Origin: UBA4802 sp964509195
GTDB lineage: Bacteria > Spirochaetota > UBA4802 > UB4802
Assembly (NCBI GenBank): GCA_964509195.1
Contig: CAZDWJ010000008.1
Coordinates: 62,001-126,000, forward strand
Direction of reading: 5' to 3'
DNA: 64,000 nucleotides
Shown here: piece by piece, positions 26,718 through 37,042 of the stretch
Layout: each line of letters starts with the position of its first letter
How positions within the stretch are numbered: position 1 is the stretch's first letter
Translations under genes and position numbers: made by a program
Notes under the pieces: model-generated
The model's database searches: none
What the model saw: the letters and a program-made list of their open reading frames with translations, nothing else
Told to the model about the DNA's origin: nothing

Positions 26718-28805
26718 TTACCGAACCTGCTTTATATTTTTGCCATCAAAGATATCTTTCCCTTGTGCTCTAAACGGGATTATATACCATCTGCCTTTTT
26801 TATATTTTGCCAATTGAAGCAAAGCAGGGTTTGGTAAATCCTGTATAAAATTAGAACTGAATTCCAGTGATATGGCTACATCACTTTCATCATGACGGTT
26901 GTACTGGCCATTCAATTTAAGTCGTATCTCAGGTGCATTAAATATAAATGAATTGATGGTGATGGCAGGACCGTTAAGATTAAAATTACCATATATTTTT
27001 TGAAACTCTAAATTAGCTAGTTTATATTTTAAATCCTGAAGCCATACGCTAAGACCATTCTGTAAGCCAGTGTTAGCTAGTTTACCGTTTTCTACTGAAA
27101 CCTCAATCTTTCCGTTTATTCTATCAATAATAGGATCTTTTGGTTCGATAGTTACCTGTAATTGGCCTGATACATTACCAAAAAGGCGATTTTCATACTC
27201 TTTAAGATACGCACTGATATTCTGCAATCGTAAGTTATTATATTTAGCAACAAGTGTTATTTGCGGATTATCTTGTGAGAGTGTGATAACACTTCTACCG
27301 GTGACATCTCCTCCAAAAACTCTGGCCGTAAATGATGGTAGCGCAATAATATTTTTTGACATTGTGTAATTGCAGTTAACTTTTTCTATCACAAGCTGAT
27401 CTTTATACAATTTTTGCAAAACCAGTTTGCCCGATAGTTCATAAGGGATGTTTATTTCTTTTTTTGATTTTGCAGGTTGTTCAGGTTTTTTGGTAAGTAT
27501 TTTATCCAGGTCAACTTCATCTGCTTCAATGTTTATGGTAAACTTTTTTAGCGAAGAATCTACTGTTGATACTGATATGACACAGGGCACAGAATATACT
27601 GTTACCTGTATGCCATCTTTCTGGAACTGGTTGTTTTTGACAATAAGGCTTGTTTCCTTTAAAGCTATAATAGCATCTTTTTGGCCTATAGAAATATTTG
27701 ATAGCGTTACATCGGCATCAATTACGTTATTTTTATATTCAAAATTTCCATTTATTTCGCCTGAAATATCGCTTACATCAATATTGCCAAGTAGTGGAGC
27801 TATCTCTCTGATTCTAATTGATGCGTCATTGACTTTGATATTTTTAATATCACCATCAAAGTTAAATAATAACTGGTTTACAACAAAGGTTGAATTTTCT
27901 ATTTTTCCTTTTGCGTTGGCGATTGTTACTGTTTCTTTGTTGATATTCACGGTACAGAATAGATTGCTTACAAAAAGCATAGAATTGTTGCTAAGCTTGC
28001 AGCTCCCTGTTACAGTTCCCTGAACACTGTTTTTTGTTATCACCAGATTATGTATTGTTCCTGTGAATATGCGGTAGGGCAGTATGCTTTCAAGATTATT
28101 GCCCCAGCGATATACCCATATAAGGTCACAGTTGTGTAACGATACATTGCCATGAATGCTATAGTCTTTTGAAGTTTTAATTAAGCAATCACCAGAGATT
28201 TTTCCTCTGTTTTGTGGAAGTATGATCGACAGGTTTTTCAATTCTATATCGTCATCATTCAGCTCTACATTGGTATCTATACTGTATGTGCCTTCCAGTG
28301 GCTCGAGTTCTTTTGGTGGGTTTTGCAGGATGACTGTTGTATTATTAAATAATAGTGATTTGATCTCAGTGGTTATAGTAGATTTTTCAGCTGATAATAG
28401 TTCTTTGATAAGCTTTTCAAGGTTAGATGTTGTAAGTTTGTTTTCAGTATAATAAAGTATATTGATAACAGCATCATTGAGTGAGATATAATTGATAATA
28501 AATTGTTTTTGCAATAAAGGTGCAAGCTGAAACCTGATTGCGGCATCTTTTGAATGTGCAATAAATGGCTTATTTTCGTCTGTGTCAAAAATATATAATT
28601 CAGTTAATTGGACACCTTTAATACTGTAATCTATTGCTCCTATTTTTACAGGCCTATGTAAAGCATCCTGCAAGGTTTGCACAATTATAGATTTCAATGT
28701 TTCTTTTGGGAAGAAATAGGTAAACGCTGCTGCAAAGGCAACAATCAGTAAGATAACAATAGAAAGAACTATCGCACTGTATTTAACTACTCTTGCTGGC
28801 TTCAC
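26718..28805 (-). CDS. AsmA-like envelope protein
   Basis: 695 residues. One N-terminal membrane helix (~10-32) is followed by the PVKIGAIDYSIKGVQLTELYIFD segment typical of AsmA/DUF748 proteins, then long beta-rich repeats and a C-terminal AsmA-type block (ENGKLANTGLQNGLSVWLQDLKYKLANLEF). AsmA-family proteins bridge inner and outer membranes and are linked to phospholipid transport. The start overlaps the end of the cyclic-nucleotide-binding gene by 23 bp, so expression is probably coupled. Confidence 0.8.
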   Translation of the reverse strand: MKPARVVKYSAIVLSIVILLIVAFAAAFTYFFPKETLKSIIVQTLQDALHRPVKIGAIDYSIKGVQLTELYIFDTDENKPFIAHSKDAAIRFQLAPLLQKQFIINYISLNDAVINILYYTENKLTTSNLEKLIKELLSAEKSTITTEIKSLLFNNTTVILQNPPKELEPLEGTYSIDTNVELNDDDIELKNLSIILPQNRGKISGDCLIKTSKDYSIHGNVSLHNCDLIWVYRWGNNLESILPYRIFTGTIHNLVITKNSVQGTVTGSCKLSNNSMLFVSNLFCTVNINKETVTIANAKGKIENSTFVVNQLLFNFDGDIKNIKVNDASIRIREIAPLLGNIDVSDISGEINGNFEYKNNVIDADVTLSNISIGQKDAIIALKETSLIVKNNQFQKDGIQVTVYSVPCVISVSTVDSSLKKFTINIEADEVDLDKILTKKPEQPAKSKKEINIPYELSGKLVLQKLYKDQLVIEKVNCNYTMSKNIIALPSFTARVFGGDVTGRSVITLSQDNPQITLVAKYNNLRLQNISAYLKEYENRLFGNVSGQLQVTIEPKDPIIDRINGKIEVSVENGKLANTGLQNGLSVWLQDLKYKLANLEFQKIYGNFNLNGPAITINSFIFNAPEIRLKLNGQYNRHDESDVAISLEFSSNFIQDLPNPALLQLAKYKKGRWYIIPFRAQGKDIFDGKNIKQVR

Positions 28806-30000
28806 GTTTGCGTTCTAATGCTGATTTTTTCTTGTAAAAGTTAACAGTCTTTTCAAGCTCTTCTAAATTGGTACAGATGAGCTTGCCTTCATCCAATGTA
28901 ATATTTTTGTCCTCAAGAAGTTCCACCACAAGATGATCCCCCTTATCCTGTGGGATTCCAACCATGTTAAGAAGCTCTTTGACTCCAAAATCAAAGGTAA
29001 AACTTTCCTTGGGTGCAATCTTTACCTTTTGTTTTTCAACCTGAATGAGCAGTGTGTCATACATTCTGCCCAGCGGGTCGCGTATCATTAAGTTTTCAAG
29101 CTGGCGGTATGCTGTCCAAATTCGTTCACTTAAAAGCTGTATAAGCCGTGTTGCAAGCTGTGGTTGCGTCTGAACCATTGTTTCAAAATTTTGTCTGTTG
29201 ATTGCCATAAGTGTGGTATCACCAAACGTGATTGCAGAAGCGCTTCGGGGTCTGTTTTCAAGCAATGCCATTTCGCCAAAGATGTCACCTGGTTTTAATA
29301 CCGCAAGCAGCACTTCTTCATCAACAATTTTGGTAATCTTAACCTTACCGCCCTGAATGATGTACAGTTCATCGCCTGGCTCATTTTCACAGAATATCAT
29401 CTGGTTGTCTTTATACACACGTGTGAGACTACTTTTCTGAGGATTTTCCGGGACTTTTAGCGGGGCATTGATTGATTTCAGATGAGCTATCGCCTTATCC
29501 CTATTTACTCCATTTGGGCAGTGCTGTATATAGCGTTGCAATGCATATGCCGCATGGGGCAGGTTTTTCTTTTTAAGGTAGTATTCGCCAATTTTAAAAA
29601 GGTGTTCGGGATCCTCTTCAACTGCATTGGCAAAGGTAAGGCGGGTGATTGCCTGGTCAAACTCTCTGAGTTTGCGGGAAAAGAATCGAATAATCTTCAT
29701 GGCAACCGCAGGATTTTTCTGAATGAGAATACCAAACTGGTCTCGCTGCACTGAGATAAGCGAAACATCGGTTAATGCGACAGCACTTTCAATGTGGGCA
29801 TGGCCACTCATGCAGGGAATAACACCAAAAAAATCACCAGGCCCAAGCAGGGGATTTGTTTCCTGTGCTATTGGATTTTCTTTCACAAGCTTAACTTTTC
29901 CCTGGCGTATGATATAAAAATTATCAGCGTTGCGCTTGCCTTCAACAACAACGAACGAATTTGCTAGATAGTTGACAACTTTAAACTGTTCCTGTGCCAT
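28783..30000 (-). CDS. Protein with two cyclic-nucleotide-binding domains
   Basis: 405 residues. The first cNMP-binding domain is at ~8-125 (VVVEGKRNADNFYIIRQGKVKLV ... GPGDFFGVI). A TPR-like helical segment is at ~130-170 (HLFKIGEYYLKKKNLPHAAYALQRYI). The second cNMP domain is at ~190-310 (PGDELYIIQGGKVKIT ... GDIFGEMALLENRPRSASA, with the phosphate-binding GEMALLxxxPRSA loop). A C-terminal Crp-like helical region may form a degenerate HTH. The second domain keeps the consensus binding loop and the first does not, so only one site may bind cAMP/cGMP. Confidence 0.85.
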   Translation of the reverse strand: MAQEQFKVVNYLANSFVVVEGKRNADNFYIIRQGKVKLVKENPIAQETNPLLGPGDFFGVIPCMSGHAHIESAVALTDVSLISVQRDQFGILIQKNPAVAMKIIRFFSRKLREFDQAITRLTFANAVEEDPEHLFKIGEYYLKKKNLPHAAYALQRYIQHCPNGVNRDKAIAHLKSINAPLKVPENPQKSSLTRVYKDNQMIFCENEPGDELYIIQGGKVKITKIVDEEVLLAVLKPGDIFGEMALLENRPRSASAITFGDTTLMAINRQNFETMVQTQPQLATRLIQLLSERIWTAYRQLENLMIRDPLGRMYDTLLIQVEKQKVKIAPKESFTFDFGVKELLNMVGIPQDKGDHLVVELLEDKNITLDEGKLICTNLEELEKTVNFYKKKSALERKREASKSS

Positions 30001-30220
30001 GCAGTGCCGTTACCATTTAAAATTACTGTCTTTGCTCAAAGGATAGTGTATTCACAATAAAAGTAAACAAAAAAATGAGTTTTAGCAATAATACTATATA
30101 CTAATTATTCCTAAACGCTTAATTATAACTAAAAAAGAAATTGATGCACACATCCTTATACATTAAAAATCGGTATTATAGACTATAATATCAAGAAAAT
30201 TTAGATACATAAAAGGGTAT

Positions 30221-30571
30221 CTATGCTTTGAGGTTGGTAAGATTCTGTATTTTCAGGCGTTTGATCTGATTGAAAATATTTGAGTCCGATGGCTCATAGT
30301 AGGATGCTTTTTGGTATGAAGCGATAGCTGCTTTTGTGTTCTGCAAAGTTTCATACACCTGACCGCGGTGAGAATAAAACTCCTTCTGGCGTATGCGTAC
30401 TTTCTGTAACGAGAGATCCGGTTGCTCGCCAATTGGTGGTACTGGAAGCTCTTTTTTAAAGCGCTTCATAGGAGCAAGTATGTCATTTGTGGCATCTGCA
30501 TACACAGAATCGCGTTTCTTGAGCTGTAGGATAACAGGTATTGGTGAAACGTTTTTAATTGGTTCAATCAT
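30221..30571 (-). CDS. Small TPR-containing protein, unknown function
   Basis: 116 residues, not recognised as a named family. The C-terminal half forms one clear TPR (QKEFYSHRGQVYETLQNTKAAIASYQKASYYEPSD) and the N-terminal half is basic and proline-containing (RFKKELPVPPIGEQPD). There is no signal peptide. It lies on the same strand as, and 220 bp from, the cyclic-nucleotide-binding gene. A GCGATAG motif lies within it (30321). Confidence 0.6.
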   Translation of the reverse strand: MIEPIKNVSPIPVILQLKKRDSVYADATNDILAPMKRFKKELPVPPIGEQPDLSLQKVRIRQKEFYSHRGQVYETLQNTKAAIASYQKASYYEPSDSNIFNQIKRLKIQNLTNLKA

Positions 30572-30758
30572 AGTACTATTATTCCTATCTTACTATAAAT
30601 ATATATGGAATCCTTGTGGGAAGTCAACAAAAAAAAAGCTGGCTAACACTGCGATGTAGTTATTAAAACATCAAAATCCGCTTTCCTGATTTTGCGGGAA
30701 GGGGATGGAAGTGGGGATACACTATAGTACTTATTTTCAACAGAGAAAAATTAAATAC

Positions 30759-32429
30759 CTAATCCGAAGTAAGATATTTTTCCAGATACTCATTCAGGTC
30801 GTTGATGTTTTTTCGTATCATGGATTTAAATTCCGGAGGTATGTTCTGCTGCATTACCACTCTATAGTAATTCAGGGCATCACGCACTTTTCGCTTTTTT
30901 ATAAGGTCATCTGCTTTCTGTAATAACGGTCTGTATTTATAAAAGGCATATTCCAGGATATTTTTTTCTCTTGAAAGGCTGAATTCATCCGGGAGTTTTT
31001 TAAAGTCATAAGTTACTTTTAATATTGGCAAATCCTTTTTCTTTCGTCTGTCATGCTGCAAAAACTTTTCATAAAATTTGCGGTCTTCTTCCAGTTTGCG
31101 AAGTGTTTCCGGGTCTGAAGTATCATATTCAACTTCTTCAGATTTTCTGTAGTCACCTAATATTTCAATTTCGTCCTGTTTTTTACGTTTATCCTCTTCA
31201 AGTATCTTTTTGAAGATATCTTCATCGCTGACTTCATCCAGCTCACTTTTTTTCTCATCTTTTATGATGTCGCTGATAAGTTCCCAGTCCTCTTCTTCTT
31301 TTTGTTTTTCAGTTTTTTCCACAATTTCTGATGATTGTGTTGTTTCACCCGGCTTGACTTTATCACCATACAGCTTTTTCAGAATATCTTTTGCAATATC
31401 CCCGTGAATTTTGTCTTTGTCTATGGGTTGTGGTTTTGGAGCGGTTATAGTTGGCAGCTTTTCCAGGATTTTTAGTATAGGCTCCGGGTCAATTTCAATT
31501 GGCAATTTGCCCTCATATTTTACTGTGGAAACAGCAGGCTGAGCGCCTGATTCAAGAAGCTTAGAGTGTACTTCCTTTAAACGTTCTAGTTCATTCCTGG
31601 TTTTTTCTTTTTCTTCATATAGTTTAAACATTCTGTCGGTAAGGTCATTTAGCTGATTTTGCAACTTCTGCATTTCGGATGATTCTTCTTTGCCGGCTAA
31701 TCCCTTTAACTGGTTTGATAATTCTTTTTTTAATTCCTCTAAGCGTGATGCTAAGCTACTGATTTCATCTTTGTATTTATTGATTGCAGCTTCTTCCAGA
31801 TTTTCTAATTTCTGCTTTTCCTGAATACGTCTGGTAATTTCATCAACTATCCTGTCAACATCCACAGGCTGAGGGTTAAATCCAATCTGTATTTTATCAG
31901 GAAGCTTTATGGGGCTGTCCAGTGAAATTTTGATTTCATTTGGCTTGCTTCTAGATTCAGTTTTCATCTGATGTTGTTGAGTTTCTTGTTTTTGCTTGTA
32001 TTTTTTAAGGTAATCAATATTAGCATTGATTTTTGCATTGGTTTCCGCATCTAAGATTCTATCATTTACGCCTTCGTATAGTGAAATAGCTGTGGTAAAA
32101 TCGCCTTTTTTAGCATACACTTCCGCATTCATTAGTATCCGCATATATATCCTGAATCGTGAATGAGAAGGAATTATCTCTAAAGCAGAATAAGGCAATT
32201 TAAAATCATCATCAATGAATGTTTCTTCATGAGGTGCATCAGTTGCTCTTCTCTTAGGTTTGCTTGCATCAGGATATTTCTCTTCAATTTCGAGGTCACT
32301 TGCGCGGCGGCGGAAAATTTTTTCTGGAGGCGCACTTTGGGCTGTCTCAGCTTTTGAATCATTACCTGTGATTGCCCACAGTAGTATTATAATCACAACA
32401 ATCAACAATGTAATAAGAATTGGTATCAT
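30759..32429 (-). CDS. Single-pass membrane protein with long coiled coil
   Basis: 556 residues, unknown function. An N-terminal transmembrane helix (~2-20, ILITLLIVVIIILLWAI) is followed by a charged linker, a TPR-like pair at ~80-130 (MRILMNAEVYAKKGDFTTAISLYEGVND), a long coiled coil at ~205-300, a Lys/Glu-rich low-complexity region at ~360-470, and another TPR-like segment at the C-terminus (ADDLIKKRKVRDALNYYRVVMQQNIP). The layout suggests a scaffold inside the cell with its N-terminus in the membrane. It is alone on its transcript as far as I can see. Confidence 0.75.
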   Translation of the reverse strand: MIPILITLLIVVIIILLWAITGNDSKAETAQSAPPEKIFRRRASDLEIEEKYPDASKPKRRATDAPHEETFIDDDFKLPYSALEIIPSHSRFRIYMRILMNAEVYAKKGDFTTAISLYEGVNDRILDAETNAKINANIDYLKKYKQKQETQQHQMKTESRSKPNEIKISLDSPIKLPDKIQIGFNPQPVDVDRIVDEITRRIQEKQKLENLEEAAINKYKDEISSLASRLEELKKELSNQLKGLAGKEESSEMQKLQNQLNDLTDRMFKLYEEKEKTRNELERLKEVHSKLLESGAQPAVSTVKYEGKLPIEIDPEPILKILEKLPTITAPKPQPIDKDKIHGDIAKDILKKLYGDKVKPGETTQSSEIVEKTEKQKEEEDWELISDIIKDEKKSELDEVSDEDIFKKILEEDKRKKQDEIEILGDYRKSEEVEYDTSDPETLRKLEEDRKFYEKFLQHDRRKKKDLPILKVTYDFKKLPDEFSLSREKNILEYAFYKYRPLLQKADDLIKKRKVRDALNYYRVVMQQNIPPEFKSMIRKNINDLNEYLEKYLTSD

Positions 32430-32687
32430 AACAAACGCTAGTAATCAATCTCCGTATCAATTATATTTTATACACCACTGACATTCTAAAACTAGATAAA
32501 GAATTTGCACATGCTGTCATTGTAAACATTATTTAAGATGAGTTGTGCCATAAATGTCCTTTTTACCTTTTAACTATCGCTCATAATAATTATAATATAC
32601 AAATAATATATGCAATGCAATAGAATTATGAAAAAAATATTTTTTAAGCGATAGTTACTGTTAAAAATACCTTCTATTACACTATCG

Positions 32688-34835
32688 TCATACGTGAGCA
32701 GAAATCAAAACTACAGATGACATTTTTTTAGTTAAATAGCTTTCCTGGGAAGGGATTGACGTACCTTGTAGTATTATATCATCAGGTGTATGCAGTGAGG
32801 TATCGACCACACGTAGCCATTGACTACCGTTAAATGGCTTTGGTAGTGAAAATGCGAGGTCATATTCAGATGCGTTGAATATCATATATATATCATTATC
32901 GGGAGTACCGTATTGAAGCTTAGCATATGCACCGTTAAGATGCAATGCAATAGAATGGCTGTAATATCCAAGATCAGGGGCATGGCAGTTAACACCGTGC
33001 CACACGCAATCAGGGTGTGTAAACCCTTGCTGGGCAGTGCCTGATAAAAAGTGCTTTTGCCGTAGTACTGGATGCATTTTGCGAAATTGAATCAAACACC
33101 GCACAAATCTATGTATATCATCAAATTGCTGCATCCTGTCCCAGTTTATCCAGGATATTTCGTTATCCTGGCAGTAGGCGTTGTTGTTACCATTTTGAGT
33201 TCTACCCATCTCATCTCCTGCAAGCATCATGGGTACACCCTGAGACAAAAACAGTGTAGTAAAAAAATTTTTTATCTGCTGTCTTCTGATTGTAAGTATT
33301 TCAGGCGGAGCATCATGACCTTCAACGCCGTAGTTACAACTCAAGTTATTGTTGTCCCCGTCTTGATTATTTTCACCATTAGCAAGATTGTGTTTTTCAT
33401 TAAATGAAACTAAATCCAGCATAGTAAAGCCATCGTGGCAGGTGATAAAATTAATGCTGTGCAGTGGACTTCTGTTGGTTTTTTGGTAAATATCAGGGCT
33501 GCCAATAATGCGCTGCATAAAGTTGACAACGGTATCATTATCGCCACGCCAGAAATGACGGACATCGTCACGGAATTTGCCATTCCATTCGGCCCACCGT
33601 CCGGGGAAATGGCCTATTAAGTACGCTCCGCCAGCATCCCAGGCTTCGGCAATAATTTTAGTGTTGCGCAAGATGGGGTCTTCGGATATTTTTTCGATAA
33701 GTGGTGGATTTTGCAAAATATTTCCATCCTGATCCCTTCCAAGTATTGAAGCCAGATCAAATCTAAATCCATCAACATGCATATCAACAACCCAGTAGCG
33801 CAAGCAGTCTAAGATAAAATCACGTACCAGTGGATTATTGCAGTTAACTGTGTTACCGCAGCCGGAAAAATTTTGATAAAATCGTTTGTTCTCTTTCAGC
33901 ATGTAGTATATAGAATTATCAAAACCTTTAAAACTTATTGTGGGACCCAGATGGTCACCCTCAGCGGTATGATTGAATACAACGTCTAAAAACACCTCAA
34001 TGCCAGCTTCATGAAAATCACGGATCATTTCCTTGAATTCATTAATCTGCTGACCCATTGTGCCACTTGATGAATATGTTGATTTTGGTGCAAAGAACGC
34101 AATGGTGCTGTAGCCCCAGTAGTTTTTGAGTCGCTCACCGGTAAACGGGTTCACATTAACATTTTCAAATTCATCAAATTCCTGAATGGGCATAAGTTCA
34201 ACGGCAGTAATTCCCAATTCTTTCAAATAGGGTATCTTTTCGGTTAAGCCTTTAAAGGTACCTCTGTGCTTGACATTTGATGATGGATGATAGGTAAACC
34301 CTTTTACATGAAGTTCGTAGATGATGGTATCTTCCATTGGAGTTTGAATGGGACGATCGTACCAATCAAATTCAGTGTCTACAACAATACATTTGGGTGA
34401 TTCTTTATAGTTTTTATCTGTAGAAAACGAAAGGTCCTCATCCGGGTGCCCCTTAATGTATCCACAGGCTTTGCTGAAATCCCATATATGATTGCCACTG
34501 ATAGCTTTAGCATAGGGGTCAAGCAACAGCTTATTTTTATTAAAACGATGCCCCTGATTAGGCTGATATGGTCCGTCAACTTTATAGCCATAAAGCTGTC
34601 CTTCACGAATACCAGCAATCCAGATATGCCAGACATCACCTGTTTTATTGAGTTTGGGATCTAATTCAATTTCAATATATTCTTCAGTTTCTGATGAAGA
34701 AAATAGCAGGATTGAAACAGCTGTGGCATGACGGCTGAATAGCGCAAACCGTGCACCATGCCTGTCTAAATGAACACCTAATGGCAGGGGAGTCCCCGGC
34801 AACGTAACAAAATGATGTTGTTTAATGGGATGCAT
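32688..34835 (-). CDS. glgX: Glycogen debranching enzyme (isoamylase type)
   Basis: 715 residues, GH13. An N-terminal CBM48 (~10-110, GTPLPLGVHLDRHGARFALFS) is followed by the alpha-amylase barrel with YWGYSTIAFFAPKS, DVVFNHTAEGD, the nucleophile Asp in DGFRFDLAS, the acid Glu in IIAEAWDAGG and FITCHDGFTM. It hydrolyses alpha-1,6 branches of glycogen or limit dextrin. No other glycogen gene is adjacent. The gene is monocistronic. Confidence 0.95.
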   Translation of the reverse strand: MHPIKQHHFVTLPGTPLPLGVHLDRHGARFALFSRHATAVSILLFSSSETEEYIEIELDPKLNKTGDVWHIWIAGIREGQLYGYKVDGPYQPNQGHRFNKNKLLLDPYAKAISGNHIWDFSKACGYIKGHPDEDLSFSTDKNYKESPKCIVVDTEFDWYDRPIQTPMEDTIIYELHVKGFTYHPSSNVKHRGTFKGLTEKIPYLKELGITAVELMPIQEFDEFENVNVNPFTGERLKNYWGYSTIAFFAPKSTYSSSGTMGQQINEFKEMIRDFHEAGIEVFLDVVFNHTAEGDHLGPTISFKGFDNSIYYMLKENKRFYQNFSGCGNTVNCNNPLVRDFILDCLRYWVVDMHVDGFRFDLASILGRDQDGNILQNPPLIEKISEDPILRNTKIIAEAWDAGGAYLIGHFPGRWAEWNGKFRDDVRHFWRGDNDTVVNFMQRIIGSPDIYQKTNRSPLHSINFITCHDGFTMLDLVSFNEKHNLANGENNQDGDNNNLSCNYGVEGHDAPPEILTIRRQQIKNFFTTLFLSQGVPMMLAGDEMGRTQNGNNNAYCQDNEISWINWDRMQQFDDIHRFVRCLIQFRKMHPVLRQKHFLSGTAQQGFTHPDCVWHGVNCHAPDLGYYSHSIALHLNGAYAKLQYGTPDNDIYMIFNASEYDLAFSLPKPFNGSQWLRVVDTSLHTPDDIILQGTSIPSQESYLTKKMSSVVLISAHV

Positions 34836-35314
34836 GTTTAAATAAATATGATTAGCTTTGTTGTGTAAATAGTTACAGCATACAAATATGGATGTATGCG
34901 CATAACAGTCAATGCAAATTTTTCTTAAACAGTGGTATGTTTATAGCTTATTGTGAAACAGTCCAATACCTTTGGAAAACAAAGATATAAAAATGCTATA
35001 GTAATGGAAGCTAAAAGTGGGGATAAAATGCGCAATGTAAACCATAGCGGTAAAAAAAAGATCAATGTATTTTAAGTTGGTTTATGCTCTGCAATATTAA
35101 AAAATGATATATGGTGTTTCAGTAAAGTGTTAGTTAATACGTTAGATTTAAGGGAACTTGAGTAAATGCATTTATAAAGAAGTACTCATGTCATCCACCA
35201 ATACACTGTGAAGATATTGCTTTAAAAAAAATTTAAAAAAATTCATTGACAAATCTAGTATATATAATAACATCAGACCATATGATAATCTGATTTTTTT
35301 TGTGGACAAAAACC
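34836..35314. other. Intergenic region upstream of the mannonate cluster
   Basis: 479 bp between divergent glgX and uxuA. It is AT-rich. The uxuA-proximal end holds TTGACA at 35246-35251 and TATAAT at 35263-35268, but their 11-bp spacing is too short for one promoter, so at most one is used. The inverted repeat at 35272-35301 follows. In the remainder I see no gene or RNA. Confidence 0.5.
35272..35301 (+). promoter_or_regulatory. Inverted repeat with T-tract before uxuA (operator or attenuator)
   Basis: ATCAGA, 11 nt, TCTGAT, then a run of eight T, ending 13 nt before the uxuA ATG. It could be the operator of the FadR-type regulator encoded next door or a short transcription attenuator. It lies just after the TATAAT-like box at 35263. 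Confidence 0.4.
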
Positions 35315-36310
35315 ATGATTAAAATTGCTGAATTGCTTCCCCCGCGCCCTTCTGCATTGTGGACCATGGTAAAGCAATGTGGAATAGAGTATGTTGTTGG
35401 CGGTATGCAGCATTACGCTGGCTGGGAAAATATGCCAAAGGACTTCTGGCCATGGAGCTATAATTCACTGGTTCATATTAAGACCAATTATGAAAACGGA
35501 GGATTTACGCTTGGAGTCATTGAATCCCGACCTCCAATGGAAAAAATAAAATTAGGCCTGCCGGGAAGGGATGAAGAAATTGAAAATGTCATAATGCTTA
35601 TACAGAACATGGGGAAACTGGGCATTCCCGTATGGTGTTATGAATGGATGCCCGTGTTTGGTTGGACAAGGACTTCAACAACAACGCCCATCCGCGGGGG
35701 TGCAATGGCTACCTCTTATGATCATGCACTAATGGAAAAGGCTCCAATGACTGAGTACGGAATTGTAACCGAAGAAACATTATGGAAAAATCTACAGTAT
35801 TTTCTAAACGCCGTTATCCCTGAAGCAGAAAAAGCAGGTGTAAAATTAGCCATGCATCCAGATGATCCACCCATTTCTCCTATTCGCGGTGTTGCGCGTA
35901 TTATGCGCTCGGTTGAACATTTTCAAAAGTTACTGGATCTTTATCCAAGTGAGTTTAATGGCATTGCATTGTGTCAGGGTAATTTTGCATTGATGACGGA
36001 TGATCTTCCTGCTGTAATCAGAAAATTTGGAAAACAGGGTAAAATCTTTTTTGTCCATTTCAGGAATGTAAAGGGAACCGCACACAAATTTACTGAAACA
36101 TTTCATGACGATGGGATGATTGATATGTACGAATGCATGAAGGCATACTATGAGATTGGCTATGAGGGACTGATGCGTCCTGATCATGTTCCCACTATGG
36201 AAGGCGATAGCAATGATAATCCTGCCTATTCCTCAATTGGTAGGCTTTTTGCCATTGGGTACATAAAGGGCCTGGCGGAAGCAGTTGAAAAAAATCAATG
36301 CGGAAGGTGA
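35315..36310 (+). CDS. uxuA: D-mannonate dehydratase
   Basis: 331 residues from the ATG at 35315; the longer frame from a TTG at 35300 has no support. It shows features of the UxuA xylose-isomerase-like barrel: MHPDDPP (~190), CQGNFALM (~226), FVHFRNVKGT (~252) and RPDHVPTMEGDSNDNPAYSSIGRLFAIGY near the C-terminus. It converts D-mannonate to 2-keto-3-deoxygluconate. It is the first gene of a plus-strand carbohydrate cluster with a FadR-type regulator eight bases downstream. KDG kinase, the next step, is at 44058. Confidence 0.92.
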   Translation: MIKIAELLPPRPSALWTMVKQCGIEYVVGGMQHYAGWENMPKDFWPWSYNSLVHIKTNYENGGFTLGVIESRPPMEKIKLGLPGRDEEIENVIMLIQNMGKLGIPVWCYEWMPVFGWTRTSTTTPIRGGAMATSYDHALMEKAPMTEYGIVTEETLWKNLQYFLNAVIPEAEKAGVKLAMHPDDPPISPIRGVARIMRSVEHFQKLLDLYPSEFNGIALCQGNFALMTDDLPAVIRKFGKQGKIFFVHFRNVKGTAHKFTETFHDDGMIDMYECMKAYYEIGYEGLMRPDHVPTMEGDSNDNPAYSSIGRLFAIGYIKGLAEAVEKNQCGR

Positions 36311-36317
36311 ATTAGAT

Positions 36318-37019
36318 ATGGATACCATACAACCAATTAAGCGTAATAAGCTCACTGAATCGATAGTGAATCTGGTATTGACAAATATTAAAAATGGCAC
36401 TCTTCCTCCAGGAAGCAAATTGCCTCCCGAGCGGGAATTGATGAAAAAATTGCAGGTGGGGCGTTCCACATTGCGTGAAGCGGTACAGTCGCTTGCACTT
36501 ATGGGTATACTGGATGTAAAACCGGGTGAAGGAACTTTTGTAAGAACTATAGCCAAAGAAGAAATTATTGGCCCTCATTTATTTGTTCCATTGATTGATA
36601 ACGAAAGTATGGCAGATTTTTTTGAAGCTCGCCTTTTAATTGAACCACGCATCGCTGCGCTGGCAAGCAAAAGAAGGAATGCAGAGGATATTAAAGCTAT
36701 TGAAGATACATTGGTAAAGACAAAACAACATATCAATAGTGGGGAAGATGTGGATCGCTTTGCAGGTCAGTTCCACTTGCAGATTGCAAAGGCATCAAAA
36801 AATATTGTGTGTGTCCGCTTTATGGAAGCCATTCTTTCATTCCTGGTTGGGAAAAGAGAAAACGCTGAACGTAATAAAGCCTTTTTACAATGGGAGTATG
36901 AATCACACGAAAGCATTTTTACAGCAATAAAAAAGGGAGATGAAACAAAAGCATATAAGGCTATGGAGCAACATATTCAGGCAGTTTCACAGTGGTATAA
37001 AAAATTAGATGTTGTATGA
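36318..37019 (+). CDS. FadR/GntR-family transcriptional regulator
   Basis: 233 residues from the ATG at 36318 (SD GGAAGGTGA). A TTG at 36285 would overlap uxuA. The N-terminal winged helix (~8-75) includes SKLPPERELMKKLQVGRSTLREAVQSL and GEGTFV. The C-terminal FCD domain (~90-225) has the helical bundle with EARLLIEPRIAALAS and FHLQIAKASKN (metal-binding His positions). FCD regulators sense organic acids, and given its neighbours KDG or mannonate is a likely effector. It probably acts on the inverted repeat at 35272-35301. Confidence 0.9.
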   Translation: MDTIQPIKRNKLTESIVNLVLTNIKNGTLPPGSKLPPERELMKKLQVGRSTLREAVQSLALMGILDVKPGEGTFVRTIAKEEIIGPHLFVPLIDNESMADFFEARLLIEPRIAALASKRRNAEDIKAIEDTLVKTKQHINSGEDVDRFAGQFHLQIAKASKNIVCVRFMEAILSFLVGKRENAERNKAFLQWEYESHESIFTAIKKGDETKAYKAMEQHIQAVSQWYKKLDVV

Positions 37020-37042
37020 TTTTTCACTGATGGAGGTTTGCC

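Noticed and set aside
35151..35200. Degenerate copy of hairpin 1 of the dispersed repeat (GGGAACTT ... CATTTATAA)
   Set aside because: Only a short match to copy B; the closing arm and hairpin 2 are missing.
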